NCBI GenBank assembly: GCA_021228405.1
Contig: JAJQRF010000002.1
Location: forward strand, 868,001 to 932,000
Direction of reading: 5' to 3'
Origin: Pyrinomonadaceae bacterium
GTDB taxonomy: Bacteria; Acidobacteriota; Blastocatellia; Pyrinomonadales; Pyrinomonadaceae
Length of the DNA: 64,000 nucleotides
Positions 16,197 to 25,886 of the stretch are shown here, one piece after another (within the stretch, counting starts at the first letter, position 1; each line of letters opens with the position of its first letter). The position numbers and the translations under genes are program-made. The notes under the pieces are model-generated. The model was given only the letters and a program-made list of their open reading frames with translations. It was not told the DNA's origin and made no database searches.

Positions 16197-18613
16197 AAAA
16201 TTTTAAAGCAAAGGCGCAAAATCGCGGAGAAAATGGGAAAAAGGCGGCTTCGGGAAAATTCGTAAAACCAAAATTCTATTTCAAAGAGATATTGCGTCTT
16301 TGCGTCTTTGCGTTTCAGATTTTCTTTACATTCCATTTGGCGGTCGCGCAGTCGGGCGTTTTGCTCCCGTTGCCGGCGGCAAAACCTGACTCGAAAGTTC
16401 TCTCGCTTGCCGTGATGAATGTCGAAATTCTTATTGATAACCAGCACGCAACCGTTAAATTGATGCAGATTTTTGACAATCACACGGCAAACACACTCGA
16501 AGGAAAATACGTTTTCGCGCTTCCAGATTCTTCCTTGATTTCGGATTTCGCCGTTTGGGACAACGATACGCGCATTCCGGGTGTGATGATCGAAAATCGC
16601 CGCGCAAATCAGATTTACGGACAAATAAAACAAACAATGACCGACCCCGGAATTTTGCAGACGACCGACGAAACCGAAAGCGCGAGCGGGTTTTCGGCAA
16701 AGATTTTTCCGATCAACGGGTTCGGAACAAAACGGCTCGAAATGGAATACACGGAAGATTTGGCAGTCGAAAATCTCACGTCGAATTTTACTTTTCCGCT
16801 CAAACCGTCTTACGGCGAATCGCAAACGGTCGGCGAATTCAATCTGAAAATCCGCGTCGTCAGCGATTTCGGCTTTGCACGAATCGAGAGTGAAAATCAG
16901 CCGTTACCGCTCGCAATATCGAAGGATGAACCGCACGAATTTATCGGCGAATTTCACGCTCGAAACATTGAACTGAAAGATGATTTTTCATTCGGTTATC
17001 AGATAAATGTCCCCGAAAATTCGCTTTCCGTTCTGGCGTATCGGGCACCCGAAACGATTTCCGCTTACGATCTGCGCGATCCTTCTACAGCAAACAAAAA
17101 CGCTGACGGATTTTTTCAGGCAAACGCAATATTTGCCGAAAATCAAAACGAAACGCGCCAGCCGAAACGCGTTTTGCTGTTGCTCGACACGTCGCTTTCA
17201 ATGTATGGCGATAAAATTTCACGAGCCGTCGAAGCCGTCGATTTTTTTCTGCACGATCTCACGCCCGAAGACGAATTTAACGTCGTTCTATTCAATGATG
17301 AAACCGGTCTTTTTACGACGCAGAAAGTTTCGGGAACCCCGGAAAATATTGAAAATGCGTTGCAGTTCGTCAAAAAATCTTCACTCGGCGGCGGCACGAA
17401 CCTGAAACAGGCTTTTGAAAGATCACTCGAACAAATCAAACTTTTTTCCGGCGGAGAAAAACAGATTGTGTTGATTTCAGACGCAAATCCGACGCTCGGC
17501 ACCTTGCAGACGCGCGCGATCGAAAAGGTTTTTGAAGGTCAAAATGCCAGACTTTTCGCCTTTGCTTTCGGTGCGGATGCAAACGAAAATCTGCTCCAGT
17601 CTTTGACCGAAAAGACGCACGGATATTTTGAAACAGCCCGCGAAACCGAAGATATTTCCTTAAAACTCAAAATATTTCTCGCTAAGATCGGCGTGAGCGA
17701 TATTTCAAATCTCAAGCTTTCGTCAGGCGACGAAGCGAATCTTTACGACATTTACCCGAGCGGCGAAAATTCATTTTTCGGTTCGGAGTTTTCGTTCGTC
17801 GGTCGCTATAAAACACCGAAAAATCAGAAGTTTGATATTTCGGCGAATTTCGGCTCGGAGAAAATCGAACTCACACGCGAAGCCGTTTTGCCCGAATTTG
17901 ATGAAACACACGGATTTTTGCCGCGAGTTTGGGCGCGGGCGCGGGTAAATTTTTTGATTCAGGCGATGAATCACGACGGCGAACGCGAAGACTACATTTC
18001 CGAGATCATCCGGCTTTCGCAAAAATATAAATTTGTCACTCCTTACACGGCTTTTCTCGCCGCGCCGCGCGCGCTTTTGCGTCCGCGTCTGATCCAACCG
18101 GGCGATCCTGTCATTCGTGTCAAAACCGATGAATCCGTTAAGGAAGTTTTTGCCGTTTTGCCGTTCGGCGAAACATTGCCGCTAAAGTTTCTGGAATCGG
18201 AAAAAGTTTGGGAAACGCGCTTTCTCGCGCCTGTCTGGATGACCGACGGAACTTATAAATGCCGTTTGATCCTGAGCGACAAAAACGGGAACGGCTACAC
18301 GGAAGATAAAACCTTTGTCGTGGACAGCCGCGCTCCGAAGGTAAAAATAAACCTCGAAAAAACCTCGTTTCAAGCGGGCGAGGAAATCGCGCTCAAAGTT
18401 TCATCCGACAGCGACACAAATCGGCTTTTCGCCAGAATTTACGGCGCGAAACCCATCCGGCTTTTTTGGTCGAAGGCGGACAAAACGAACGTCGGAAATT
18501 TGAAAATCCCAACCGAACTGGCTTCGGGAAAATACACGCTGACCGTCACGGCAGAAGATTTCGCACATAATCAAACCGCGGAAGAAATGCAGATCGAGAT
18601 TTTAGGAAAATAG
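16193..18613 (+). CDS. Exported VIT + VWA domain protein
   Basis: 806 residues. A basic leader and a signal peptide end at VAQ (about residue 53). A VIT domain follows (about residues 70-200, with MQIFDNHTANTLEGKYVFALP and FPINGFGTKRLEMEYTE). The VWA domain starts near residue 325; LLLDTSLSMYG near residue 331 is the MIDAS motif, with GGGTNL as the second metal-binding loop. A C-terminal Ig-like region (about 700-800) closes the protein. The VIT+VWA pairing is known from inter-alpha-trypsin inhibitors and bacterial surface proteins; no sortase signal is present. It is the second gene of the operon, coupled to the propeller gene. Confidence 0.85.
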   Translation: MKNFKAKAQNRGENGKKAASGKFVKPKFYFKEILRLCVFAFQIFFTFHLAVAQSGVLLPLPAAKPDSKVLSLAVMNVEILIDNQHATVKLMQIFDNHTANTLEGKYVFALPDSSLISDFAVWDNDTRIPGVMIENRRANQIYGQIKQTMTDPGILQTTDETESASGFSAKIFPINGFGTKRLEMEYTEDLAVENLTSNFTFPLKPSYGESQTVGEFNLKIRVVSDFGFARIESENQPLPLAISKDEPHEFIGEFHARNIELKDDFSFGYQINVPENSLSVLAYRAPETISAYDLRDPSTANKNADGFFQANAIFAENQNETRQPKRVLLLLDTSLSMYGDKISRAVEAVDFFLHDLTPEDEFNVVLFNDETGLFTTQKVSGTPENIENALQFVKKSSLGGGTNLKQAFERSLEQIKLFSGGEKQIVLISDANPTLGTLQTRAIEKVFEGQNARLFAFAFGADANENLLQSLTEKTHGYFETARETEDISLKLKIFLAKIGVSDISNLKLSSGDEANLYDIYPSGENSFFGSEFSFVGRYKTPKNQKFDISANFGSEKIELTREAVLPEFDETHGFLPRVWARARVNFLIQAMNHDGEREDYISEIIRLSQKYKFVTPYTAFLAAPRALLRPRLIQPGDPVIRVKTDESVKEVFAVLPFGETLPLKFLESEKVWETRFLAPVWMTDGTYKCRLILSDKNGNGYTEDKTFVVDSRAPKVKINLEKTSFQAGEEIALKVSSDSDTNRLFARIYGAKPIRLFWSKADKTNVGNLKIPTELASGKYTLTVTAEDFAHNQTAEEMQIEILGK
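16204..16317. repeat. Palindrome D14 spanning the signal-peptide codons
   Basis: The left arm (AAAGCAAAGGCGCAAAAT region from 16204) is a degenerate reverse complement of the right arm at about 16290-16317, where TTGCGTCT recurs. Both arms lie within the leader and signal-peptide codons of the VIT+VWA gene. Confidence 0.6.
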
Positions 18614-18624
18614 AGAATTTTTTT

Positions 18625-18748
18625 CCGCAGATGAACGCAAATGAACCCGAATCTTTTTGATGAGAAACCGTATGAAAGAAAAATTTGCCGCAAAATTTAA
18701 AACATTAAATCTGAAAAAATATCTGTGTCTGTCTGTGTTCATCGGCGG
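18625..18748. repeat. Palindrome D13 spanning the start of the giant gene
   Basis: Left arm 18625-18647 (GCAGATGAACGCAAATGAAC words) lies just upstream of the start codon; the reverse-complementary right arm (CTGTGTCTGTCTGTGTTCAT words, to 18748) lies within the codons of the membrane/signal segment. Confidence 0.65.
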
Positions 18749-21700
18749 CTCATTTTTCTTTTTCAATCTGCAAAGACCGGACGTTTCAGCCGAAAATTCG
18801 ACGAATGAAATCGAAAAAGCGATTTTCACGCGGCAGGAATTTTTCGGCGCAAGTGCTCTCGTGCCGATTCCGACCGCCGAAGCAAGGGAAAATCTTTCAA
18901 AAATTGCCGAAAATTCTCCCGACGATCCGAAAATATTGGAGAAGCTTGCCGAATTTGACGAAAAACTTGCGCGGTTCGACGAAGCGGAAAAAAAACTCAT
19001 TCGTTTGAGCGAAATCGATGCGTCAAAGCGCGAAAATCTGGCGGCTTTTTATCATCGCCGCGCCGAATTTGAAAAGGAAGCCGATATTTTCAAACAAATT
19101 CTCTTTTCGACCAAAGCCGAAAATCGGGCATATTATTTTGAAAGATTGACCCAACTCGCCCGCCGTCACGATTTGCCGCAGTATTTGAATAATGATTTTT
19201 TCGGGCAGATTGCAAAGGAAAGTCCTGACCTTTTCGATGTTTTCGCGAGCATCATAAAAAATCTGACCGAAACGGAAAATTATGAGGAAGCCTTGAAATT
19301 TGTGCGTTTGGCGAAAGCTCAATTTCCCGGAAATCGTAATTTTTTGCTTAGAAAGGAAGTCGATCTTTTACTTTCACTCGATAAGGCTGTTGAAGCCGAA
19401 AAACTCTATCAAGCGGCTTTCGATCCTTTGTGGGATGAAAAGGAAGCCGAAAAGTTTTACGAATTTCTCGACAACCGCGACCGTTTGCGGGCATACGGTG
19501 CAGAAATAAAGGCGCGTTTTCGTCAAAATCCGGCGGATTTCGATGCCGCGATTCGTCTTGCGCTTTATCAAAATCACGATAACGAATACGGCAACGATTC
19601 AGCCGCGCCGATCATTTTAAGGCTCGAACAAAACAAAAAATCCTGGACGACCGAAGAACTCGTCACGGCGACGCGAATCTTACTGCGCGCTAACGACGCG
19701 GAACTTGCTTCACGTTTTCTTTACACGCTTTACGTCCGTGAAGATTTCAGGCAAAACAGCGAGCTTCGCGCCAAAATCCTGTATCAGCTTTTCGAGATGT
19801 TTTCAGATGCCGAAACGCGAAAATTACCGATCACGAAAGGCGATCTGAGTTTTTACGAAGACATTGCCAAAGCCGACGTAAATCCGGGAATTACGACCGG
19901 AATTCTCTCATTGATCTTTTCCGATTCAGACCCGCGAGCCGAATTAAGAAAACAGGAAACTGCGGCAAACAGATATTTTAACCGCGCTGCCGCCTATCGG
20001 ATTTTTGAAGAATATAAAGAGGAAAATCCGAATTCGCCCGAACTCGCCCGGATGTATCTCGACATTATTCAGCTCTACACGGCGACACAGGAACCCGGTA
20101 TTGCCGAAAAAACGCTCAACGAATTTGCCGAAAAATATGCCGATTCAAGGGATTTTGCCGATGCCGCATTGAAACTTGCCGATGCTTTCATCGCCGTCGA
20201 AAATGAAGAAAAAGCACGTGAAATCTATCAAAAAAATTTAGATTTTTTAGGAAAGCAAGGAAAATTTCACGCTGTCAAAAAGCAAGAAACTTACGAAGAT
20301 TTTGATTCTGAAGATGAAGAAACAAATGAAAAAGTTTCTCCTGACAAAACTCAGGGAATTAATATCCCGACGACCGAAAAGCCGCAAACCGAATATTACA
20401 CGGGCGAATCCGAAGGCAGGTTCCACGATTATCTGGCGCAGGGCGAAGATGAAATAGTTTATGCGGATATTTTGGAAAAGCTCGTTTCGCTCTATTCAAA
20501 AGATAAAAAAACAGGCGAAATTCTCGCGCTTTATTCAAACGAAATCCGGAAATATCCGAATCAGGAATGGCTTTACGAAGAACGGCTTGCGTGGCTCGAA
20601 CAGACGAGTTTGACGGAAGAAAAGTTAGAATTTTACAAACTTGCGCTCGAAAAATTTCAGACGCGAAGCTGGCAGGACAAACTCGCGAGATTTTTCGTTC
20701 GTGAAAAATGGAACGACGATTTTGTCGCTTTTTCCGAAGATTTGATGGGAAAACTGAACGATGAAGAAGTTGCGGACTATCTTTCAAAATTTGCCGAACC
20801 GAAACAATTTCAGGGCGAATTGGAAAAACAAATTTACTTCAAGCTTTATACTTCGGCACACGAAAAATTTCCGCATAACGTCTTTTTCGTCAGCGGTTTA
20901 TTGCAGTTTTACAAAAATCACGGACAGCCCGAAGATTGGCGAAAACTGTGCGCGGAGTATTATTTTGAATCAAAGGAAATTCGCGAAATATTTCTCGATC
21001 ATTTGGCTGAAAAAGGTGAACTTCGGGCGTATTTGGAAAACGCGGAAAAAGATTCGGGCATTTATGAACTTTTCCGCGCCGATGCTTTCGTGCGGCTTTC
21101 AAATTATGAAAATGCGATTCCGGCTTATCGAAAACTCAATGAAATTTATCCTAATTCGCCCGAATTTTCGGAAAGATTAATTTCGTTTACGCGTTCGTTC
21201 GGACAAAAAAATCGTGAAATTTTGAGCGAATCGGCAACTCTTGCCAAAAATCGGGCGGATATTTCGCCAAGCGACACGGTTTATCAAACGACAAGCGGCG
21301 AGATTTTTGCCGAGCTCGGAGATTACAAAAAAGCGCGGGAAGAATGGCGGAAATTGATCGGCACGGAACGGGGCGAAAAGGAAATTTATCTCGAAACGGC
21401 GACCGTTTTCTGGGATTATTTTCAATATGACGATGCGCTCGAAACGATCCGAAATTTGCGCGCAAAACATTCTGACGACACGCTTTATGCTTTTGAAACA
21501 GGCGCGCTTTATGAAGCCAGGCACGAACAAGATCAGGCAATCGCAGAATATATCAAAGCTCTCGGCGCAACGGGCGAAGACGAAAATCAAAAATCGAAAG
21601 CCGTTAATCGTTTGGCGGTTTTAGCTTCGCGGTCAAAGGAAAATGCACGGCAAATTGAAATCGCTTTTGCGAATAAAAAAGATAAAAACGCCGATTACGT

Positions 21701-24700
21701 TTCGCTTGGGTTTGCCGAATATCTTTTCAAAACAAAAAATTACGGGAAAGGGGAAGATATTTTAAGCAAAGCGATCGGCAACAGTTCGGACGAAGTTTTT
21801 CTTGCCGACGTGCACGATTTTTACCAGTCGAATGAATGGGAGTCAGGCAAGAAATTCGCGCCGGGAAAACAGAGTGCCTTGAAAAGACTGGCGGAAACCG
21901 CTGACGTACCGCGCCTGAAGATCAAATATTCTTTGGAACTTTCCGAGTCGTTGCAGGAAAATAACGAACGTGAAAAAGCGAAAAATATTTTGCAAAACCT
22001 CGTTCGGCAGTTTCCGACAAATTATGGCGTTCTGGCGGCGAGTTCGGCGCGTTTGGGCGAACTCGGCTTTGAAAAGGATGCGGCGAAAATATTGCAAAAC
22101 GCTCTGCCGAAAAGTAAAAGCGTTTATCGAAATTCGCTTGCCGGGAAACTTTCAAAGATTTTGATAAGAACGAATCAAACCGATTCAGCCGAAAGAATTT
22201 TGGTCGAACTTCACGCCGGAAATCCTGGAAATAAGAACATTTTCCGCGAACTTGTCAAAGTTTGCATTCGCACCGGAAAAGCCGAACTGATGCGGAAATC
22301 CTTTGCTGAAACAGTTGTCGAAATTAAGAAATCTGACGAAGAAAGACGCTTTATCGATGAGGAAATCGCCGAACTTCGCAGCGAAATGATCGATGCTTTT
22401 ACACGTTTGAAAGATTACAAATCGGCGGTCGAGCAACACATTGAAATTATCAATCGCGAACCTGAAAACGAAGAGTTGACCGAATCGGCGATCCGTTACG
22501 TTCAGCGTTACGGCGGCGCGGAAACGCTTTTGAATTATTATCTGAAAACCTCTGCCGAAGCGTTCAAAAATTACCGCTGGAACCTGGTTTTGGCGCGTAT
22601 TTACGAAGCGAACAACGATCTGGAAAAAGCGGCGGAAAATTATAAAACCGCGATTCAGAACCAACCCGAAATGTTTGAACTTTATCTTTCGCTTGCCGAA
22701 GTCGAAGCGAAAAGAAGCAATTTCGAGGCGGCGATCGAAAACATTAACGAGGTTTTGACGCTCACGAACGACCGAAAGGAATATGTGAAAAAGAAGATCG
22801 AGTTACTGAAAAAAGCCGGCAGATTTGCCGAGATCGAAGCCGAAAAAGCCAAACTTCCCGAAGAAGAGGAAAAGAAAATCGTCACGGACGAATTTGCCGA
22901 AGCGCAAAAATTGCAGTTTTCGGAAAAGGAAAAAGCCCGCGAGCTATTCCGTGCGGCATTTGCGAAATTGCTCGAAAATCCGATCACGGAAGAATTCAGC
23001 GCGGCAAATATTTCGGCTTGCGTCGCGTCTTTGCGTGAAGAAGAACCGCTCGACCGGGTCAATCAAAATCTCTGGAATTTGCGCGAAAAACTTGTCGAAA
23101 TCGGCAGTGAAACGAATTCGACCGATTCGGGCGAAGCGCGAAAACGTTTGCAAATTCTCGAATCGGCGATGACCGAAGCGGTCGGAAATATCGTAAAAAC
23201 CACGGCAACAGACGAAGAAGTAAGAAATCTGCACAAATTTCTGGCAGACAAAATCGAGGAAAATTCGTCGGAAACAAATTCGATTCAAACGTTTTCGTTG
23301 GCTCAAAATATGAGCCGCCGCGCAGGTTTCGGCGATCTGGAAGAAAAGATTTTGATAAGGAAAATCGAGGAAAATTCTGCCTTTGCGGAAAAGCAAATTC
23401 ATCTGCAAAACCTTGCTAATTTTTATAATGCACGCGGTGCTTATCAACGAACTTTCGATGCGCTCGAAAAATATGAAAGCAGTGATTCGCTATTCAAAGC
23501 GGAAATGGCGCGGATCGTTGGCAACAAACAAAAAGAAATCGAATATCTGCACAATATTTATTGGAAAACGGGCGAAGACGCGCCGAGCCTGAACGATGAA
23601 AATCTTATCCGTTTTTTTGAAATTCTTTATGCGGAAAATCGCGGCGAACTAAAGGCTTTGACCGAAAAGAACACGCGTTATCAATTGCAATTGATAAATT
23701 TTCTGCTCGGCAAAGGCGAACGCGAATTGACGCATACGGCGATTCAAAATTCGGCGTTTTCCGAAGCGTGGAAGGTATCGCGGCACGCCGAAACTTCGCT
23801 TGCTTTGAAAGAGTTTGACGATCGGAGCGAATGTTATTTTTGCGACGCTTTGCAGTTTGATTCGATTGGAAATCTGACCGTGCAAACGCCTGACAAAAAG
23901 CGTTTTTTAATAAATGACGATTGGTTTCGCCTGTCGCGTCAATACGGCGAATGGCTTTTGGCAAAAGATGATAAGACGATTCCGCCCGCAAAATTTTTGT
24001 CGGCAATGCTCGAAAATCAGCCGAAAAACGCGCTCGAACAATTCAAGCTCGGAAAATTTTATTTCGAGAAAAACGAGCTGAAGCCCGCCATCGAACATTT
24101 GAGTTCGGCAGTTGAACTGGAACCGCAAAACACGGAATTTTGGGTAAATCTGGGCGCGCTTTACTTGAAAGCGGGAAAAGCGGATTTTGCCGAAAAATGT
24201 TTTGAGAAGACGTTGTCGACAAATTCATACGAAAGCTATCGGCTTTATTTCCAAACACTTGAAAGATACGGTTTTGCCGAAAAAGCGCGTGAAAAAATGC
24301 AGTCGAAAATTGTCGAAGCTTTGGAAAAAGCCGACGTTGACAATTATCAAGAGTTGCAGGAATTGGTTCGCAGCATTGCCGCATCGTTTAGAGATGACGG
24401 GGAAAAATCTGCGTATTTCAAGGAAATTTTGCGCCAGCGTCCGACCGATAAATCTCTGACGGAAATGCTTTTGGACGAAAATCTTTTAGGGAAAAACTCA
24501 CAGAACGAGTTTTTCAGGATACTGATTTCGCGGCTTGAAAAATTTAATCGATACGATTACGACTATGATTTTCGATCAATTTTCGAGAGAGTCTGGTCGC
24601 AAGCCGATGCCGAATCGGTTTATGAACAGGAAAACGATTTTCAAGTAAAAGAGCCGCAAAATGAAAGAATCGAGTGGCAGAGAAAGTATCTCGAACTGCT

Positions 24701-25886
24701 CTTAGAGCAACAAAATAAAGCAGAAGCGGAAAAAATCATCGCCGGGATCGAAGCGGATTTGAACGGGAAATTTGTGCGTCCGGTCTGGTTGAGAACGGCG
24801 CAAATAAATCTGCAAATTCGCGGCGGGAAAGTTGATTTTGACGGGCTTGAAAGATTCACCGGAATTTACGTGAGCGATTCGGCAACGGAAATAATTCCGC
24901 CGAATGTCGAGCGTTTCAACGCCATTTTGGAGGTTCTCAAAGCGGAAGGAAGCGAAGCCGAAATACTTCGTTTGAAAGAAAATTTCTTTGCGCGGATGCT
25001 CGCGCTCGAACAGCTTGAAACGGCAAATTTCGCAGGGTTTGCACGGGTTTTGTTTGAAAAGGGCGATTCGGAAAGAGCTTTACAGGTTTTGCGTTTGATG
25101 ACCTCGGAAAACCGCGAAACGGCTCTGTCGGAAATTTCCGAATTTGCCGAGATCAAAGCAAAATCGGCTAATTCCGCGAAACTTCAAAACGGCTCGGACA
25201 GTTTTCCGGCGCGATCCGATTCCTTGAAAACAGCGGCGGAAATCGCTTCCGAATTCAGGCAAAATGAAACGGCAATCGAATTCAGTCGCAAACTTGCGGA
25301 AATCGTTCCGAATGATTTCGATAACAAGGTTAAATTAGCCGAAATTTTGGCGGCGAACGATAAAAAAGCGGAAGGTTTTGCGATTTTGCACGGCATCATT
25401 GCAGACCGAAACGCCCTTCGTGCGATGCGTTGGCAAGCACGGAAAATTTTAGCCGATGCGGGTGAGGCGGTTGAGCTACCGAATGATAAATTCGATTCTT
25501 TTTCACAGTTTTATAACGGATCAGTTGCTCAAAAATCTGCTCAAAGAGAATTTTCCATTGAGTTTTTCTTAAGTGCGCTGATCGCCGATCAGGAAACGCA
25601 AATCATTGCCAAACAGGAACTTATCAAAATCTATGCGGTGAACGGACACGAAATATTGGCATTAAAAATTGCGGAAGATGATAAAACTCCGAAATCCGAC
25701 GATCTTTTACAAATATTGTCGGAAGCGGCGGAAAGAATCGGTAATTTTCAAAAAGCGGTCGAGTTTGAAAATACAAAAACATCGCCGAATGCGGAAAAAA
25801 TAGCAAATTTGCGGAAGCTCAATAACGTGAAAAATCAAAAAGCGACCGATTTCACGGTCGATGCGGAAAATACGAAAAAAATATGA
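18660..25886 (+). CDS. Giant exported helical-repeat (TPR-type) protein
   Basis: About 2408 residues from the ATG at 18660; a TTG at 18657 and an ATG at 18672 are alternatives. A basic N terminus and a hydrophobic segment (about residues 20-38) act as signal or anchor. The rest is almost wholly alpha-helical with many degenerate tetratricopeptide-like pairs; clear TPRs appear around residues 1310-1370 (WNLVLARIYEANNDLEKAAE) and 1790-1850 (FKLGKFYFEKNELKPAIEHL). It is rich in Glu, Lys and Ala and probably forms a long superhelical scaffold in the periplasm. It lies 46 bp after the VIT+VWA gene and overlaps the next gene by 4 bp. No enzymatic motif found. Confidence 0.8.
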   Translation: MRNRMKEKFAAKFKTLNLKKYLCLSVFIGGSFFFFNLQRPDVSAENSTNEIEKAIFTRQEFFGASALVPIPTAEARENLSKIAENSPDDPKILEKLAEFDEKLARFDEAEKKLIRLSEIDASKRENLAAFYHRRAEFEKEADIFKQILFSTKAENRAYYFERLTQLARRHDLPQYLNNDFFGQIAKESPDLFDVFASIIKNLTETENYEEALKFVRLAKAQFPGNRNFLLRKEVDLLLSLDKAVEAEKLYQAAFDPLWDEKEAEKFYEFLDNRDRLRAYGAEIKARFRQNPADFDAAIRLALYQNHDNEYGNDSAAPIILRLEQNKKSWTTEELVTATRILLRANDAELASRFLYTLYVREDFRQNSELRAKILYQLFEMFSDAETRKLPITKGDLSFYEDIAKADVNPGITTGILSLIFSDSDPRAELRKQETAANRYFNRAAAYRIFEEYKEENPNSPELARMYLDIIQLYTATQEPGIAEKTLNEFAEKYADSRDFADAALKLADAFIAVENEEKAREIYQKNLDFLGKQGKFHAVKKQETYEDFDSEDEETNEKVSPDKTQGINIPTTEKPQTEYYTGESEGRFHDYLAQGEDEIVYADILEKLVSLYSKDKKTGEILALYSNEIRKYPNQEWLYEERLAWLEQTSLTEEKLEFYKLALEKFQTRSWQDKLARFFVREKWNDDFVAFSEDLMGKLNDEEVADYLSKFAEPKQFQGELEKQIYFKLYTSAHEKFPHNVFFVSGLLQFYKNHGQPEDWRKLCAEYYFESKEIREIFLDHLAEKGELRAYLENAEKDSGIYELFRADAFVRLSNYENAIPAYRKLNEIYPNSPEFSERLISFTRSFGQKNREILSESATLAKNRADISPSDTVYQTTSGEIFAELGDYKKAREEWRKLIGTERGEKEIYLETATVFWDYFQYDDALETIRNLRAKHSDDTLYAFETGALYEARHEQDQAIAEYIKALGATGEDENQKSKAVNRLAVLASRSKENARQIEIAFANKKDKNADYVSLGFAEYLFKTKNYGKGEDILSKAIGNSSDEVFLADVHDFYQSNEWESGKKFAPGKQSALKRLAETADVPRLKIKYSLELSESLQENNEREKAKNILQNLVRQFPTNYGVLAASSARLGELGFEKDAAKILQNALPKSKSVYRNSLAGKLSKILIRTNQTDSAERILVELHAGNPGNKNIFRELVKVCIRTGKAELMRKSFAETVVEIKKSDEERRFIDEEIAELRSEMIDAFTRLKDYKSAVEQHIEIINREPENEELTESAIRYVQRYGGAETLLNYYLKTSAEAFKNYRWNLVLARIYEANNDLEKAAENYKTAIQNQPEMFELYLSLAEVEAKRSNFEAAIENINEVLTLTNDRKEYVKKKIELLKKAGRFAEIEAEKAKLPEEEEKKIVTDEFAEAQKLQFSEKEKARELFRAAFAKLLENPITEEFSAANISACVASLREEEPLDRVNQNLWNLREKLVEIGSETNSTDSGEARKRLQILESAMTEAVGNIVKTTATDEEVRNLHKFLADKIEENSSETNSIQTFSLAQNMSRRAGFGDLEEKILIRKIEENSAFAEKQIHLQNLANFYNARGAYQRTFDALEKYESSDSLFKAEMARIVGNKQKEIEYLHNIYWKTGEDAPSLNDENLIRFFEILYAENRGELKALTEKNTRYQLQLINFLLGKGERELTHTAIQNSAFSEAWKVSRHAETSLALKEFDDRSECYFCDALQFDSIGNLTVQTPDKKRFLINDDWFRLSRQYGEWLLAKDDKTIPPAKFLSAMLENQPKNALEQFKLGKFYFEKNELKPAIEHLSSAVELEPQNTEFWVNLGALYLKAGKADFAEKCFEKTLSTNSYESYRLYFQTLERYGFAEKAREKMQSKIVEALEKADVDNYQELQELVRSIAASFRDDGEKSAYFKEILRQRPTDKSLTEMLLDENLLGKNSQNEFFRILISRLEKFNRYDYDYDFRSIFERVWSQADAESVYEQENDFQVKEPQNERIEWQRKYLELLLEQQNKAEAEKIIAGIEADLNGKFVRPVWLRTAQINLQIRGGKVDFDGLERFTGIYVSDSATEIIPPNVERFNAILEVLKAEGSEAEILRLKENFFARMLALEQLETANFAGFARVLFEKGDSERALQVLRLMTSENRETALSEISEFAEIKAKSANSAKLQNGSDSFPARSDSLKTAAEIASEFRQNETAIEFSRKLAEIVPNDFDNKVKLAEILAANDKKAEGFAILHGIIADRNALRAMRWQARKILADAGEAVELPNDKFDSFSQFYNGSVAQKSAQREFSIEFFLSALIADQETQIIAKQELIKIYAVNGHEILALKIAEDDKTPKSDDLLQILSEAAERIGNFQKAVEFENTKTSPNAEKIANLRKLNNVKNQKATDFTVDAENTKKI

